Shown: positions 18,595-28,176, counted from the stretch's first letter. The stretch: DNA of 64,000 nucleotides from Microbacterium sp. SORGH_AS_0888 (GCF_030818905.1 NZ_JAUTAZ010000001.1:3574260-3638259); one strand, 5' to 3'. Translations and numbers: made by a program. Notes: generated by a model from the sequence alone, not told the origin.

Positions 18595-19710
18595 ATGGCG
18601 AACCCTATCGACGGCTTCTACGCCGTGATCCCCGCCGGCGGCGTCGGCAGCCGGCTCTGGCCGCTCTCCCGCGCCGAGGCGCCGAAATTCCTGCACGACC
18701 TGACCGGGTCCGGTCAGACGCTGCTGCGCGACACGTGGGATCGGCTCGAGCCGCTCGCCGGTCACGACCGGATCGCCGTCGTCACCGGGCGCGCGCACCG
18801 AGCCGCCGTGGAGCGGGAGCTGCCGGGCATCCCCGATGTCAACGTCTTCCTCGAGTCGGAGCCCCGCGACTCGACCGCCGCGATCGGGCTCGCCGCTGCC
18901 GTGCTCGTCCGTCGCGAGCCGGATGTCGTCATCGGCTCGTTCGCGGCGGACCACGTGATCCGTGGGCCGCGCGTGTTCGACTTCGCCGTGCGTCAGGCGG
19001 TGGCCGTCGCCCGCGCCGGATACATCTGCACGATCGGCATCCAGCCCGCAGAGGCCTCCACCGGCTTCGGCTACATCAAGCGGGCCGGCGAGCTCGAGGT
19101 CGAGGGGGCGCCCGAGGCGGCGCTCGTGGAGCGCTTCGTGGAGAAGCCGGATCTCGAGACGGCGCGCAGCTACTTCGCCGACCGCGCCTACTCCTGGAAC
19201 GCGGGCATGTTCATCTCGCGCGCCGACGTGCTGCTGGCTGAGATCGAGGCCAACGAGCCGGAGCTGCACGCGGGGCTGATCGAGCTCGCCGAGGCCTGGG
19301 ACGACCGCGAGCGCCGCGGGCCGGCGGTGGACCGCATCTGGCCGGAGCTGAAGAAGATCGCCATCGACTACACGGTCGCCGAGCCCGCCGCGGCCAAGGG
19401 TCGGCTGGCAGTCGTGCCGGGGCACTTCGAGTGGGACGACGTCGGCGACTTCGCCAGCCTCACCAAGCTCATGTCGAACGGGCGCAAGAACGATCTGGCG
19501 ATCCTCGGCGAGAACGCCCGCATCCTCTCCGACGCCGCGAGCGGCATCGTGGTCTCGCAGACCAAGCGCGTCATCTCGCTCATCGGCGTGCAGGACATCG
19601 TCGTCGTCGACACCGACGACGCGCTGCTGGTCACGACGAGCGAGCACGCGCAGCGGGTCAAGCAGGTCGTCGATGCGCTCAAGGTGACCGGCCGCGGCGA
19701 CGTGCTCTGA
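18595..19710 (+). CDS. manC: Mannose-1-phosphate guanylyltransferase
   Basis: 371-residue nucleotidyltransferase that makes GDP-mannose from mannose 1-phosphate and GTP for cell-wall mannosylation. It has the signature AGGVGSRLWPLSR at 14-26, the PKFLHDLTG lysine region, SFAADHVI, FVEKPDLETA and YSWNAGMFI. The length matches the single-domain actinobacterial form; the isomerase domain of bifunctional ManC proteins is absent. It is monocistronic and divergent from sdhC, with no partner sugar gene nearby. The phosphohexomutase at 43489-45153 may supply its substrate. Confidence 0.9.
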   Translation: MANPIDGFYAVIPAGGVGSRLWPLSRAEAPKFLHDLTGSGQTLLRDTWDRLEPLAGHDRIAVVTGRAHRAAVERELPGIPDVNVFLESEPRDSTAAIGLAAAVLVRREPDVVIGSFAADHVIRGPRVFDFAVRQAVAVARAGYICTIGIQPAEASTGFGYIKRAGELEVEGAPEAALVERFVEKPDLETARSYFADRAYSWNAGMFISRADVLLAEIEANEPELHAGLIELAEAWDDRERRGPAVDRIWPELKKIAIDYTVAEPAAAKGRLAVVPGHFEWDDVGDFASLTKLMSNGRKNDLAILGENARILSDAASGIVVSQTKRVISLIGVQDIVVVDTDDALLVTTSEHAQRVKQVVDALKVTGRGDVL

Positions 19711-19815
19711 GCGCCTGGCTGATACCGGGTCGCGGACGCGGTGGCACCGGGTGCCGGAAAGTGCACGGGTTTGTAACCATTGGGTTGCGTCCTGTGCATA
19801 GACGTCTCCTCCCGT

Positions 19816-19837
19816 CGTCACACTGTGTAACGTGACG
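19816..19837. promoter_or_regulatory. Dyad upstream of the nucleoside-uptake operon
   Basis: CGTCAC (19816-19821) and GTGACG (19832-19837) form a 6-bp inverted repeat with a 10-nt centre, 54 nt upstream of the lipoprotein start. TAACGT inside it could be a -10. The call as operator is tentative. Confidence 0.35.
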
Positions 19838-19890
19838 GAGTCCCTGCCCCGGAATCCCCCGGGGTGGCCACGTCTTTGCTTGGAGGACTC

Positions 19891-21015
19891 ATGAAGAAGA
19901 CGATGACCAAGGCGCTGATCTCCGGCCTCGCGATCGCGGGCACCGCCGCGATCCTCGCCGGCTGCGGCGCCGCTCCCACCACCACCGCGTCCAGCGGCGG
20001 CTCTGCGGATGTCGCGGCGGGCTTCAAGCCCTGCCTCATCTCGGACGACGGCGGCTGGAACGACAAGTCGTTCAACCAGTCGGCCAAGGCCGGCATGGAC
20101 AAGGCCGCCGACGAGCTCGGCGTGAAGAGCCTCGAGCTCGAGTCGACGTCCGAGAACGACTACGCACCGAACATGCAGCAGGCCGTGTCCGAGGGCTGCA
20201 GCCTCATCATCTCCGTCGGCTACAAGCTGGCCGCGGCGACCGTCGAGGCCGCCACCGCGAACCCGACCCTCGAGTTCGCGATCATCGACGACTACGCCGA
20301 TGTCGACCAGGACGGCAAGACCGACGCGCCCAACATCAAGCCGCTCGTGTTCGACACGGCGCAGGCGGCCTACCTCGGCGGCTACGCCGCGGCGGCGTGG
20401 TCCGCCAAGGACGGCGTCAACAAGGTCGGCACCTTCGGCGGCATCCAGATCCCCTCGGTCGCGGTCTTCATGGACGGCTTCCAGATGGGCGTCGAGAAGT
20501 ACAACACCGACAAGGGCGCCAACGTCCAGGTCTTCGGATGGGACACCGCGACGCAGTCCGGCTCCTTCACCGGCGGCTTCGCCGCGAACGACACCGCCAA
20601 GCAGACCGCGCAGGGCGTGCTCGACCAGGGTGTCGACGTCATCCTGCCCGTCGGCGGTCCGATCTACCAGAGCGCCGCGGCGGCGATCGCCGACAGCGGC
20701 AAGAACACGGTCATGATCGGTGTCGACAGCGACCTCGCGGTCGCCGACTCGAGCGTCGCCGACATCACGCTGGTCTCGATCATGAAGGCGCTCGACGTCG
20801 CCGTGCACGACACCACGATGTCGGCCGCGAAGGGCCAGTTCGACGTCACGCCCTACGTCGGCACGCTGAAGAACGACGGCGTGAAGCTCTCGAGCTTCCA
20901 CGACTTCGAGTCGAAGCTGCCGTCGGGCCTGACCGACGAGCTCTCGGCGCTGCAGGAGAAGATCGTGTCGGGCGAGATCACGGTGACCTCGCCGAACTCG
21001 CCGAAGGCGCAGTGA
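19891..21015 (+). CDS. BMP-family nucleoside-binding lipoprotein of an ABC importer
   Basis: 374-residue substrate-binding lipoprotein. A signal peptide with lipobox LAGC (lipidated Cys25) is followed by a low-complexity linker and a BMP/PnrA-type binding domain: DDGGWNDKSFNQSAKAGMDK, VGYKLAAATVEAA, GTFGGIQIPSVAVFMDGF and ILPVGGPIY. BMP proteins bind purine or pyrimidine nucleosides. Downstream genes for ATPase, two permeases, cytidine deaminase, thymidine phosphorylase and adenosine deaminase support nucleoside as substrate. The ATG at 19891 has TGGAGGA just upstream and gives a proper signal peptide; an upstream start would spoil it. Confidence 0.93.
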   Translation: MKKTMTKALISGLAIAGTAAILAGCGAAPTTTASSGGSADVAAGFKPCLISDDGGWNDKSFNQSAKAGMDKAADELGVKSLELESTSENDYAPNMQQAVSEGCSLIISVGYKLAAATVEAATANPTLEFAIIDDYADVDQDGKTDAPNIKPLVFDTAQAAYLGGYAAAAWSAKDGVNKVGTFGGIQIPSVAVFMDGFQMGVEKYNTDKGANVQVFGWDTATQSGSFTGGFAANDTAKQTAQGVLDQGVDVILPVGGPIYQSAAAAIADSGKNTVMIGVDSDLAVADSSVADITLVSIMKALDVAVHDTTMSAAKGQFDVTPYVGTLKNDGVKLSSFHDFESKLPSGLTDELSALQEKIVSGEITVTSPNSPKAQ

Positions 21016-21027
21016 TCTGATCGGATC

Positions 21028-21062
21028 TCGGGGCGGGCAGCGGAATCCGTTGCTCGCCCCGA
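21028..21062 (+). terminator. Intercistronic hairpin after the lipoprotein gene
   Basis: TCGGGGCG (21028-21035) pairs with CGCCCCGA (21055-21062), with partial pairing inside. There is no T run. A hairpin here would let the binding-protein mRNA outnumber the transporter mRNA. Confidence 0.6.
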
Positions 21063-21113
21063 GTCCGTTCCCCTGGCCGTGTACAGCCCCTCCGTCAGCG
21101 ACGGGGCACTGGA

Positions 21114-21119
21114 TAAGGT
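21114..21119 (+). promoter_or_regulatory. Possible -10 hexamer for the importer ATPase
   Basis: TAAGGT lies 7 nt before the ATG at 21127; the overlapping AAGGTG could instead act as a ribosome-binding site. Confidence 0.4.
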
Positions 21120-21126
21120 GCAACGT

Positions 21127-22641
21127 ATGAAGCTCGAACTCCGAGGGATCACGAAGCGATTCGGGTCCCTCGTCGCCAACGATCACATCGATCTCACGGT
21201 CGAGCCCGGTGAGATCCACGCACTGCTCGGGGAGAACGGCGCGGGCAAGTCGACGTTGATGAACGTCCTCTACGGCCTGTACCAGGCCGACGAGGGAGAG
21301 ATCCTCCTCGACGATCGCGCCCAGCGCTTCCGGGGCCCCGGTGACGCGATGGCCGCCGGCATCGGGATGGTGCACCAGCACTTCATGCTCGTCCCGGTCT
21401 TCACGGTCGCCGAGAACGTCATGCTCGGCCACGAGGAGACGAAGGGGCTCGGCCGGCTCGACCTGGCCAAGGCGCGGCGCCACGTGCGCGCGGTCGCCGA
21501 TCGCTTCGGCTTCCACATCGACCCCGACGCCGTCGTGGGCGACCTGCCGGTCGGCGTGCAGCAGCGGGTCGAGATCATCAAGGCGCTCTCGCGCGACGCG
21601 CGCGTGCTCGTGTTCGACGAGCCGACCGCGGTCCTGACCCCGCAGGAGACCGACGAGCTCATGGCGATCATGCGCCGGCTGGCTGCCGAGGGCACCTCCA
21701 TCGTCTTCATCACCCACAAGCTGCGCGAGGTCCGCGAGGTCGCCGACCGCATCACCGTCATCCGACTGGGTCGCGTCGTGGGGGAGGCCTCGCCGACCGC
21801 GAGCAACGCGGAGCTCGCCTCGATGATGGTCGGGCGCGCCGTCGAGCTCACCGTGCAGAAGGAGCCGCCGCGACTGGGGGAGGGCGGCCTCGAGGTCCGA
21901 GATCTGCGCGTCCTGACCACCGCGGGCGTCGTCGTGGTGGACGACGTCTCGTTCGACGTCCGCCCGGGCGAGGTGCTCGCCGTCGCCGGCGTCCAGGGCA
22001 ACGGCCAGACCGAGCTGGTCGACGCGATCGTCGGGCTCGCCGACCGCGTGGAGGGCTCGATCCGCCTCGGCGGCGCGGAGCTCGTCGGCAAGAGCGTGCA
22101 CGCCATCCTCGGAGAAGGGGTGGGGTTCGTCCCCGAGGACAGACAGGAGGACGGTCTCGTCGGCGGATTCAGCGTCGCGGAGAACCTCGTGCTGGACCGT
22201 TCGGACGACGCTCGGTTCGTGCGCGCGGGGACCCTCCGCCGCGCCGAGCTGGAGCGCTTCGCGCGCGACCGCATCGCCGAGTACGACATCCGTGCCCAAG
22301 GGCCTCATACGGCGGCGGGCACTCTGTCCGGCGGCAACCAGCAGAAGGTCGTGATCGCGCGCGAGATGAGCCGCGAGCTCCGCCTGCTGGTCGCGGCGCA
22401 GCCGACCCGAGGCGTCGACGTCGGCTCGATCGAGTTCATCCACAAACGCATCATCGAGACGCGGGATGCCGGCATCCCGGTCGTCGTCGTCTCCACCGAG
22501 CTCGACGAGGTCACCGCCCTCGCCGACCGCATCGCGGTGATGTACCGCGGCGCCATCGTCGGCATCGTCCCCGGCGACACGTCCCGCGAGGCGCTCGGCC
22601 TCATGATGGCGGGTGCCGCCGAGCCGGAGGCCGCCGCATGA
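21127..22641 (+). CDS. Nucleoside ABC importer ATPase (two ATP-binding domains)
   Basis: 504 residues with two tandem ABC domains, as in RbsA/NupA-type importers. Domain 1 has Walker A GENGAGKST, Q-loop VHQHFMLVPVFTV and Walker B VLVFDEPTAVLTP. Domain 2 has a degenerate Walker A (GVQGNGQTEL, Gln for Lys), a signature LSGGNQQKVVIAREMS and AAQPTRGVDVGS. Loss of the second Walker lysine is normal in this family. It overlaps permease 1 by 4 nt (ATGA). The ATG at 21127 opens directly into the first ABC strand. Confidence 0.93.
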   Translation: MKLELRGITKRFGSLVANDHIDLTVEPGEIHALLGENGAGKSTLMNVLYGLYQADEGEILLDDRAQRFRGPGDAMAAGIGMVHQHFMLVPVFTVAENVMLGHEETKGLGRLDLAKARRHVRAVADRFGFHIDPDAVVGDLPVGVQQRVEIIKALSRDARVLVFDEPTAVLTPQETDELMAIMRRLAAEGTSIVFITHKLREVREVADRITVIRLGRVVGEASPTASNAELASMMVGRAVELTVQKEPPRLGEGGLEVRDLRVLTTAGVVVVDDVSFDVRPGEVLAVAGVQGNGQTELVDAIVGLADRVEGSIRLGGAELVGKSVHAILGEGVGFVPEDRQEDGLVGGFSVAENLVLDRSDDARFVRAGTLRRAELERFARDRIAEYDIRAQGPHTAAGTLSGGNQQKVVIAREMSRELRLLVAAQPTRGVDVGSIEFIHKRIIETRDAGIPVVVVSTELDEVTALADRIAVMYRGAIVGIVPGDTSREALGLMMAGAAEPEAAA

Positions 22642-23967
22642 GCACCGACCAGACGCCGGGAACCGGCGACAGCAAGGGAGCGACGGAGGGACTGCCCCCC
22701 GTCTCGGGCCCGCTGACGGGGAAGGAGACGCCAGCGACGCCGGAGCCGCATCCCGCGCCGCGCTCGAGCATCTTCCTGCGCGAGCTGCTGCGCGGCAGCG
22801 CCGTGACCACGATCCTGGCGATCGTGCTCGCGATGGTCGCGGGCGGCGTCCTCATCGCCGTCACCAACGAGGACGTGCAGGCAGCGTCCGGCTACTTCTT
22901 CGCCCGCCCCGGCGACACGCTCGCCGCCATCTGGAGCGCGGTCTACAACGGCTACGAGGCGCTGTTCCGCGGGGCGGTGTTCAACTCGCGCGTTCCGGAC
23001 TTCGCGGCGCAGATCCGACCGCTCACCAACTCGCTCGGCTTCGCCGCACCGCTCATCGCGGCAGGTCTCGGCGTCGCCCTCGCGTTCCGCGTGGGGCTGT
23101 TCAACATCGGCGCACGCGGCCAGATGCTGATCGGCGCGATGTTCGCCGGCCTCTTCGCGTTCAACCTGCAGCTGCCGATGTGGCTGCACCTGCCGCTCAC
23201 GCTGATCGCGGGCATCGTCGGCGGTGCGCTGTGGGGCGGCATCGTCGGGCTGCTGAAGGCCCGCACCGGCGCGCACGAGGTCATCCTCACGATCATGCTC
23301 AACTACGTGGCGTTCTACCTGCTGCTGTGGATGATCCGTACCCCCGGTCTCCTGCAGAAGCCGGGCGGCAACCAGCCCATCACGCAGGCCACGCCCGCGA
23401 CGGCCCAGTTCCCGGATCTGCTCGGTCCGCTCTTCCCGCAGCTGGACTGGGGCTTCGTCATCGTGATCGCCGCGACGGCGCTGGTGTGGTGGGTCATCGA
23501 GCGATCGAGCCTCGGCCTCCGGATGCGGGCGGTGGGCGAGAACCCGCACGCCGCACGGGGCCGCCGGGATCAGCGTGCAGCGCATCTACGTGTACGCGAT
23601 GCTGTTCGCGGGCGGGCTGGCGGGACTCGCGGCCATGAACCAGATCCAGGGCAACGTCACGACCGGGTTCACGGCCAGCATCGATGCGGGCATCGGGTTC
23701 GACGCCATCACGGTGGCGCTGCTGGGCCGGAGTCGGGCGTGGGGAACTTTCGCCGCCGGCATCCTGTTCGGTGCGCTCAAGGCCGGCTCGTTCTCGATGC
23801 AGGCACAGGGCATCCCCGTCGACATCGTGCTGGTCGTGCAGTCGCTCATCGTGCTGTTCATCGCCGCCCCGCCGCTGCTGCGCGCCGTCTTCTTCCTCCC
23901 CAAGACGGATGCCGAGAAAGCCGCCAGGGCGAGAGCCAAGGCCGCGAAGAAGGCGGTGACGGCATGA
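22638..23967 (+). CDS. Nucleoside ABC importer permease 1, apparent single-base frameshift
   Basis: BPD_transp_2-family permease. A Pro/Gly-rich N-terminal tail of about 45 residues precedes helices such as VTTILAIVLAMVAGGVLIAV, the FRVGLFNIGARGQ loop and EVILTIMLNYVAFYLLLWMI. After AVGENPHAAR the frame is lost; removing one G from GGGG at 23557-23560 gives AAGISVQRIYVYAMLFAG and runs on to the 3' end (GFDAITVALLGRSRAWGTF and KTDAEKAARARAKAAKK). The repaired protein is 442 residues. All other operon genes are intact, so an assembly indel is at least as likely as real inactivation. It overlaps permease 2 by ATGA. Confidence 0.88.
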
Positions 23968-25241
23968 CGCTCACCCGCGCCGCTGACACCGCGGTCCCGC
24001 TCGCCGTCGTCACGCGCCGACGGTTCAAGGTGCCGATCACGCTCGCGATCGCCACGCTCCTGCTCGCGGCGCTGTTCCTCTTCTCGCCTCGCGACGGTGT
24101 GTCGACCTTCAAGCTGGGCGAGCCCGACGCCGCGCTCTCGCTCGCCGACATCGGGGTCCCGACGGCCGCCACGTGCTGGATCGTGCTGGCGGTGCTCGCG
24201 CTTCTCACCCTCTGGGCCTTCTGGGATGCGTGGTCCTTCCGGCCGGCGCGGCTCTGGCTGACGATCCCGTTCGCGGTCCTGGGCGTGTTCGCCTTCCTCG
24301 TGTGGGCGGGCGCGGGCGGACTCGTGCCCGTTCCGAGCCTGCTCGTGGGCGCGGTCTCGCTCTCCGTGCCGCTCGTGTTCGGCGCGCTCGGCGGTGTGAT
24401 CGGCGAACGCGTCGGCGTCGTCAACGTCGCGATCGAGGGGCAGCTGCTGCTCGGCGCGTTCTCGGCGGCCGTCCTCTCGAGCCTGACGCAGAACCCCTTC
24501 GTGGGTCTCCTGGGCGCGATGGTCGGCGGCGTGCTGGTGTCGTTCGTGCTCGCCGCCTTCGCGATCAAGTACCTCGTCGACCAGGTGATCGTCGGCGTCG
24601 TGCTGAACGTGCTGGTGACGGGGCTGACGGGCTTCCTCTACGGCGCGCTCCTCGTGCCGAACGAGGCCACGCTCAACGATCCCGCTCGATTCGGCCGGGT
24701 GCCGATCCCGTTCCTCAGCGAGATCCCGGTCATCGGGCCGGTGCTGTTCGATCAGACCTTCATCGTCTACCTCATGTTCGTGACGGTCGTCATCGTGTCG
24801 TGGGCGCTCTACCGCACCAGGTGGGGTCTCCGGCTGCGCGCGGTGGGCGAGCACCCCCAGGCCGCCGACACGGTCGGCATCCGGGTCAACCCGACGAGGT
24901 TCTGGAACGTCTCGCTCGCCGGGGCGATCGCGGGCATCGGCGGCGCCTACTTCACCCTCGTGTCGGTGCCCCAGTTCGGCAAGGAGATGACGGCTGGTCT
25001 CGGGTTCATCGCGCTCGCGGCCGTGATCTTCGGCCGATGGGACCCGATCCGCGCGACCCTGGCGGCCCTGCTGTTCGGCTTCGCGACGAACCTGCAGAAC
25101 CTGCTCACGGTTCTGAAGACGCCGATCCCGAGCGAGTTCATGCTCATGCTGCCGTACGTCGTCACGATCCTCGCGGTCGCCGGCTTCGCCGGTCAGATCC
25201 GGGGACCCGCCGCATCCGGCAAGCCGTACATCAAGGGATAG
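23964..25241 (+). CDS. Nucleoside ABC importer permease 2
   Basis: 425-residue BPD_transp_2-family permease, partner of permease 1. About ten hydrophobic helices; family segments are LGGVIGERVGVVNVAIEGQL, LRLRAVGEHPQAADTVGIRV, and FIALAAVIFGRWDPIRATLA. The N-terminal 120 residues hold extra helices before the conserved core, as is usual for the second permease of BMP systems. The ATG overlaps the permease 1 stop. cdd follows after 7 nt. Confidence 0.92.
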   Translation: MTLTRAADTAVPLAVVTRRRFKVPITLAIATLLLAALFLFSPRDGVSTFKLGEPDAALSLADIGVPTAATCWIVLAVLALLTLWAFWDAWSFRPARLWLTIPFAVLGVFAFLVWAGAGGLVPVPSLLVGAVSLSVPLVFGALGGVIGERVGVVNVAIEGQLLLGAFSAAVLSSLTQNPFVGLLGAMVGGVLVSFVLAAFAIKYLVDQVIVGVVLNVLVTGLTGFLYGALLVPNEATLNDPARFGRVPIPFLSEIPVIGPVLFDQTFIVYLMFVTVVIVSWALYRTRWGLRLRAVGEHPQAADTVGIRVNPTRFWNVSLAGAIAGIGGAYFTLVSVPQFGKEMTAGLGFIALAAVIFGRWDPIRATLAALLFGFATNLQNLLTVLKTPIPSEFMLMLPYVVTILAVAGFAGQIRGPAASGKPYIKG

Positions 25242-25248
25242 GAGCACC

Positions 25249-25650
25249 GTGACCGACATCGACTGGGCAGCACTGCGGGCGGCCGCCGTGGACGCGATGA
25301 CCCACGCGTACGCGCCGTACTCGAACTACAGCGTCGGGGCGGCCGCGCTCACCGACGACGGCCGGATCGTGTCGGGCTGCAACGTCGAGAACGCCTCGTA
25401 CGGCGTCGGCCTGTGCGCGGAGTGCGCGCTCGTCGGAGACCTGAGGATGTCGGGCGGCGGCCTCCTGGTCGCCTTCGTCTGCGTGAACGGCGCCGCCGAG
25501 ACGATCATGCCGTGCGGACGCTGCCGTCAGGTGCTGTACGAGTTCTCCGCACCCGGCATGCTGCTGGAGACCGTGTCCGGCATCCGCACGATGGACGAGG
25601 TGCTGCCGGACGCGTTCGGTCCCCGCGATCTGGAGGAGTATCGCGCATGA
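25249..25650 (+). CDS. cdd: Cytidine deaminase
   Basis: 133-residue zinc enzyme converting (deoxy)cytidine to (deoxy)uridine. The zinc site is Cys56-Ala-Glu58 in VGLCAECA, plus Cys89 and Cys92 in MPCGRCRQ; Glu58 is the proton shuttle. The length is that of the small homotetrameric type. The start is a GTG at 25249 with GGAG 4 nt upstream. It is the first catabolic gene behind the importer. The 3' end GCATGA repeats the context of the next gene's start, with palindrome C between them. Confidence 0.95.
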   Translation: MTDIDWAALRAAAVDAMTHAYAPYSNYSVGAAALTDDGRIVSGCNVENASYGVGLCAECALVGDLRMSGGGLLVAFVCVNGAAETIMPCGRCRQVLYEFSAPGMLLETVSGIRTMDEVLPDAFGPRDLEEYRA

Positions 25651-25651
25651 C

Positions 25652-25728
25652 CATGTCCCACTTCCGACCGGTGCGTGTCCCGCTTTGCGCCGTTCGCCGG
25701 CGCGACGAGCGGTCCGAACTGGGACATG
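25652..25728. repeat. Palindromic element C, copy 1
   Basis: 19-nt arms at 25652-25670 (CATGTCCCACTTCCGACCG) and 25710-25728 pair with two mismatches. The 39-nt centre holds a smaller GC hairpin. A related, expanded copy lies at 59401-59537. Here the element separates cdd from deoA within one operon. Confidence 0.8.
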
Positions 25729-25747
25729 CAGGGCGGAGGGATGCCGC

Positions 25748-27040
25748 ATGAGCGCGGTGGAGCCGTTCGACGCGGTCGACGTCATCCGCGCCAAGCGCGA
25801 CGGGGGAGAGGTTCCCGAGGACGCGCTGCGGTGGATGGTGGATGCGTACACCCGCGAATACGTCTCCGACGCCCAGATGGCGGCGTTCGCCATGGCGGTG
25901 CTGCTCAACGGCATGCAGCGCGAGGAGATCCGCGTCCTGACCGACGCCATGATCGCCTCCGGGGAGCGGATGAGCTTCGCGAGTCTCGGCAAGGCCACGG
26001 TCGACAAGCACTCCACCGGCGGCGTGGGCGACAAGATCACGCTGCCGCTCGCTCCTCTCGTGGCCTCGTTCGGGGTCGCGGTGCCGCAGCTGTCAGGCCG
26101 TGGGCTCGGCCACACCGGCGGCACGCTCGACAAGCTCGAGTCGATCCCGGGATGGCGCGCCTCGCTCTCCAACGACGAGATGCTCGCCCAGCTCGCGTCG
26201 GTCGGCGCCGTCGTCTGCGCGGCCGGCGCCGGGCTCGCGCCCGCCGACAAGCGCCTCTACGCGCTCCGTGACGTCACCGGGACCGTCGAGGCGATCCCGC
26301 TGATCGCCTCGAGCATCATGTCGAAGAAGATCGCCGAGGGCACCGCCGCGCTGGTCCTGGACGTGAAGTTCGGCTCGGGCGCGTTCATGCAGGACCTCGA
26401 GCGCGCCCGCGAGCTCGCGCGCACGATGGTCGCGCTCGGCACCGACTCCGGCGTCGCGACGACGGCCCTGCTCACCGACATGAACACGCCGCTCGGGCGG
26501 GCGATCGGCAACGCGAACGAGGTGCGGGAGTCGGTCGAGGTGCTCGCCGGCGGCGGGCCCGCCGATGTCGTCGAGCTCACCCTGGCCCTCGCGCGCGAGA
26601 TGCTCGCGCTCGCGGGGCTCCCCGACGCCGACGTCGCCGAGGCGCTGCGCGACGGCCGGGCGATGGACACGTGGCGCGCCATGATCCGCGCCCAGGGCGG
26701 CGATCCGGATGCGGCGCTCCCGGTCGCGCGCGAGACGCACACCGTCACGGCGGGCCGATCGGGCGTCGTCTCCCGCATCGACGCGCTTCCCTTCGGCGTC
26801 GCCGCGTGGCGGCTCGGCGCGGGGCGCGCCCGTGCCAGCGACGCCGTGGTCCACGCCGCCGGCATCGACCTGCACGTCGGACTCGGGGAGCGCGTCGCAC
26901 AAGGTCAGCCGTTGTTCACCCTCTCGGCGGATGATGGAGCCCGGTTCGAGCGGGCGCTGGCGGCGGTCGACGGTGCCTGGGAGATCTCGGACACCGAGCC
27001 GGCCGCATCCCCGCGCGTACTCGAACGTCTCACCGCCTGA
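25748..27040 (+). CDS. deoA: Thymidine (pyrimidine-nucleoside) phosphorylase
   Basis: Splits thymidine/deoxyuridine (and perhaps uridine) into base and (deoxy)ribose 1-phosphate. The 430-residue protein has the phosphate-binding DKHSTGGVGDKITL, the conserved GRGLGHTGGTLDKLESIPG, SSIMSKKIAEG and a C-terminal domain with AVVHAAGIDLHVGLGERV. The ATG at 25748 follows GGAGGG at a good distance. deoA and pyrimidine phosphorylase (pdp) are hard to separate by eye. It takes the product of cdd, consistent with nucleoside catabolism. Confidence 0.93.
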   Translation: MSAVEPFDAVDVIRAKRDGGEVPEDALRWMVDAYTREYVSDAQMAAFAMAVLLNGMQREEIRVLTDAMIASGERMSFASLGKATVDKHSTGGVGDKITLPLAPLVASFGVAVPQLSGRGLGHTGGTLDKLESIPGWRASLSNDEMLAQLASVGAVVCAAGAGLAPADKRLYALRDVTGTVEAIPLIASSIMSKKIAEGTAALVLDVKFGSGAFMQDLERARELARTMVALGTDSGVATTALLTDMNTPLGRAIGNANEVRESVEVLAGGGPADVVELTLALAREMLALAGLPDADVAEALRDGRAMDTWRAMIRAQGGDPDAALPVARETHTVTAGRSGVVSRIDALPFGVAAWRLGAGRARASDAVVHAAGIDLHVGLGERVAQGQPLFTLSADDGARFERALAAVDGAWEISDTEPAASPRVLERLTA

Positions 27041-27060
27041 CCCGAACCGAGGAGAACCCC

Positions 27061-28176
27061 ATGCCGATCGACCAGTACGGAGACGCCCGCCTCGACGGTG
27101 TGTCGATCCGGAGCCTTCCCAAGGTGTCGTTGCACGATCACCTGGACGGCGCCGTGCGCCCCGACACGATCGTGGAGCTCGCCGACGAGATGGGCGTGAC
27201 CCTGCCGGTGGCGGACGCCGACGATCTGGGCGACTGGATCGGAGAGCAGGCCGACAGCGGCTCGCTCGTCGACTTCCTCAAGCCGTTCGAGGTCGTGACG
27301 CAGGTGATGCAGACCCGCGAGGGGCTGCGTCGCATCGCGCGCGAGTTCGTCGAGGATCTCGCGGCCGACGGCGTCATCTACGGCGAGACGCGCTGGGCGC
27401 CGGAGAACCACGTCGCGGGCGGGCTCAGCATGGCCGAGGCGGTGGAGGCCGTGCAGGAGGGCATCGAGGAGGGCGAGGACGCCGCCGCCGACGCGGGCCG
27501 CGACATCCGCGTCGGGCAGATCCTCGCGGCGATGCGGCAGAACGGTCGTTCCGCCGAGGTCGCGCGCCTGGCGATCGATCTGCGCGAACGCGGGGTCGTG
27601 GGCTTCGACCTGGCAGGCCCGGAGGAGGGCTTCCCCGTTTCGCAGCACCGTCCGGCCCTCACGATGCTGGCGGACGCGTTCTTCCCCGTGACCCTGCATG
27701 CCGGCGAGGCCGACGGACTCGCCTCGATCCGCTCGGCGCTCCTGGACGGCAGGGCGCTCCGGCTCGGCCACGGTGTGCGCATCGCGCAGGACATCGAGGT
27801 CGTCTCGCGCTCGGGTGAGACGGTCGAGGTCGTGCTCGGCGACCTCGCCCGCTGGATCCGCGACCGCGAGATACCGCTCGAGCTGTCGGTGACCTCGAAT
27901 CTGCAGACCGGGGCGATCGCGGCCTGGGGCGAAGAGGTCGAGGACCACCCCTTCGACCTGCTGTATCAGCTGGGGTTCTCGGTGACGGTCAACGTCGACG
28001 ACCGCACGATGTGCCGTACCTCCCTCACGCGCGAGCTCGCACTGCTGGCGGAGACGTTCGACTACGGTCTCGACGACCTGGAGCGGTTCCAGCTCAACGC
28101 CGCGGCCGGGGCGTTCCTGCCCGTGGAGGAGCGCGAGGAGCTCATCGACCTCATCTCCGACGGCTTCGCCTCCTAG
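27061..28176 (+). CDS. add: Adenosine deaminase
   Basis: 371-residue zinc-dependent amidohydrolase turning (deoxy)adenosine into (deoxy)inosine. Metal and catalytic motifs are His25 and His27 in LHDHLDG, LHAGEAD, RLGHGVRI and VNVDDRTM. GAGGAG lies 6 nt before the ATG. It is the last gene of the nucleoside operon. Its product inosine would be split by the purine nucleoside phosphorylase at 45150-45974. Confidence 0.94.
   Translation: MPIDQYGDARLDGVSIRSLPKVSLHDHLDGAVRPDTIVELADEMGVTLPVADADDLGDWIGEQADSGSLVDFLKPFEVVTQVMQTREGLRRIAREFVEDLAADGVIYGETRWAPENHVAGGLSMAEAVEAVQEGIEEGEDAAADAGRDIRVGQILAAMRQNGRSAEVARLAIDLRERGVVGFDLAGPEEGFPVSQHRPALTMLADAFFPVTLHAGEADGLASIRSALLDGRALRLGHGVRIAQDIEVVSRSGETVEVVLGDLARWIRDREIPLELSVTSNLQTGAIAAWGEEVEDHPFDLLYQLGFSVTVNVDDRTMCRTSLTRELALLAETFDYGLDDLERFQLNAAAGAFLPVEEREELIDLISDGFAS

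Noticed and set aside
18526..22443. Very long open frame (about 1300 codons) on the minus strand opposite manC and the nucleoside operon
   Set aside because: Arg/Asp/Ala-rich antisense reading typical of high-GC DNA; it lies opposite well-supported genes and shows no family motif.
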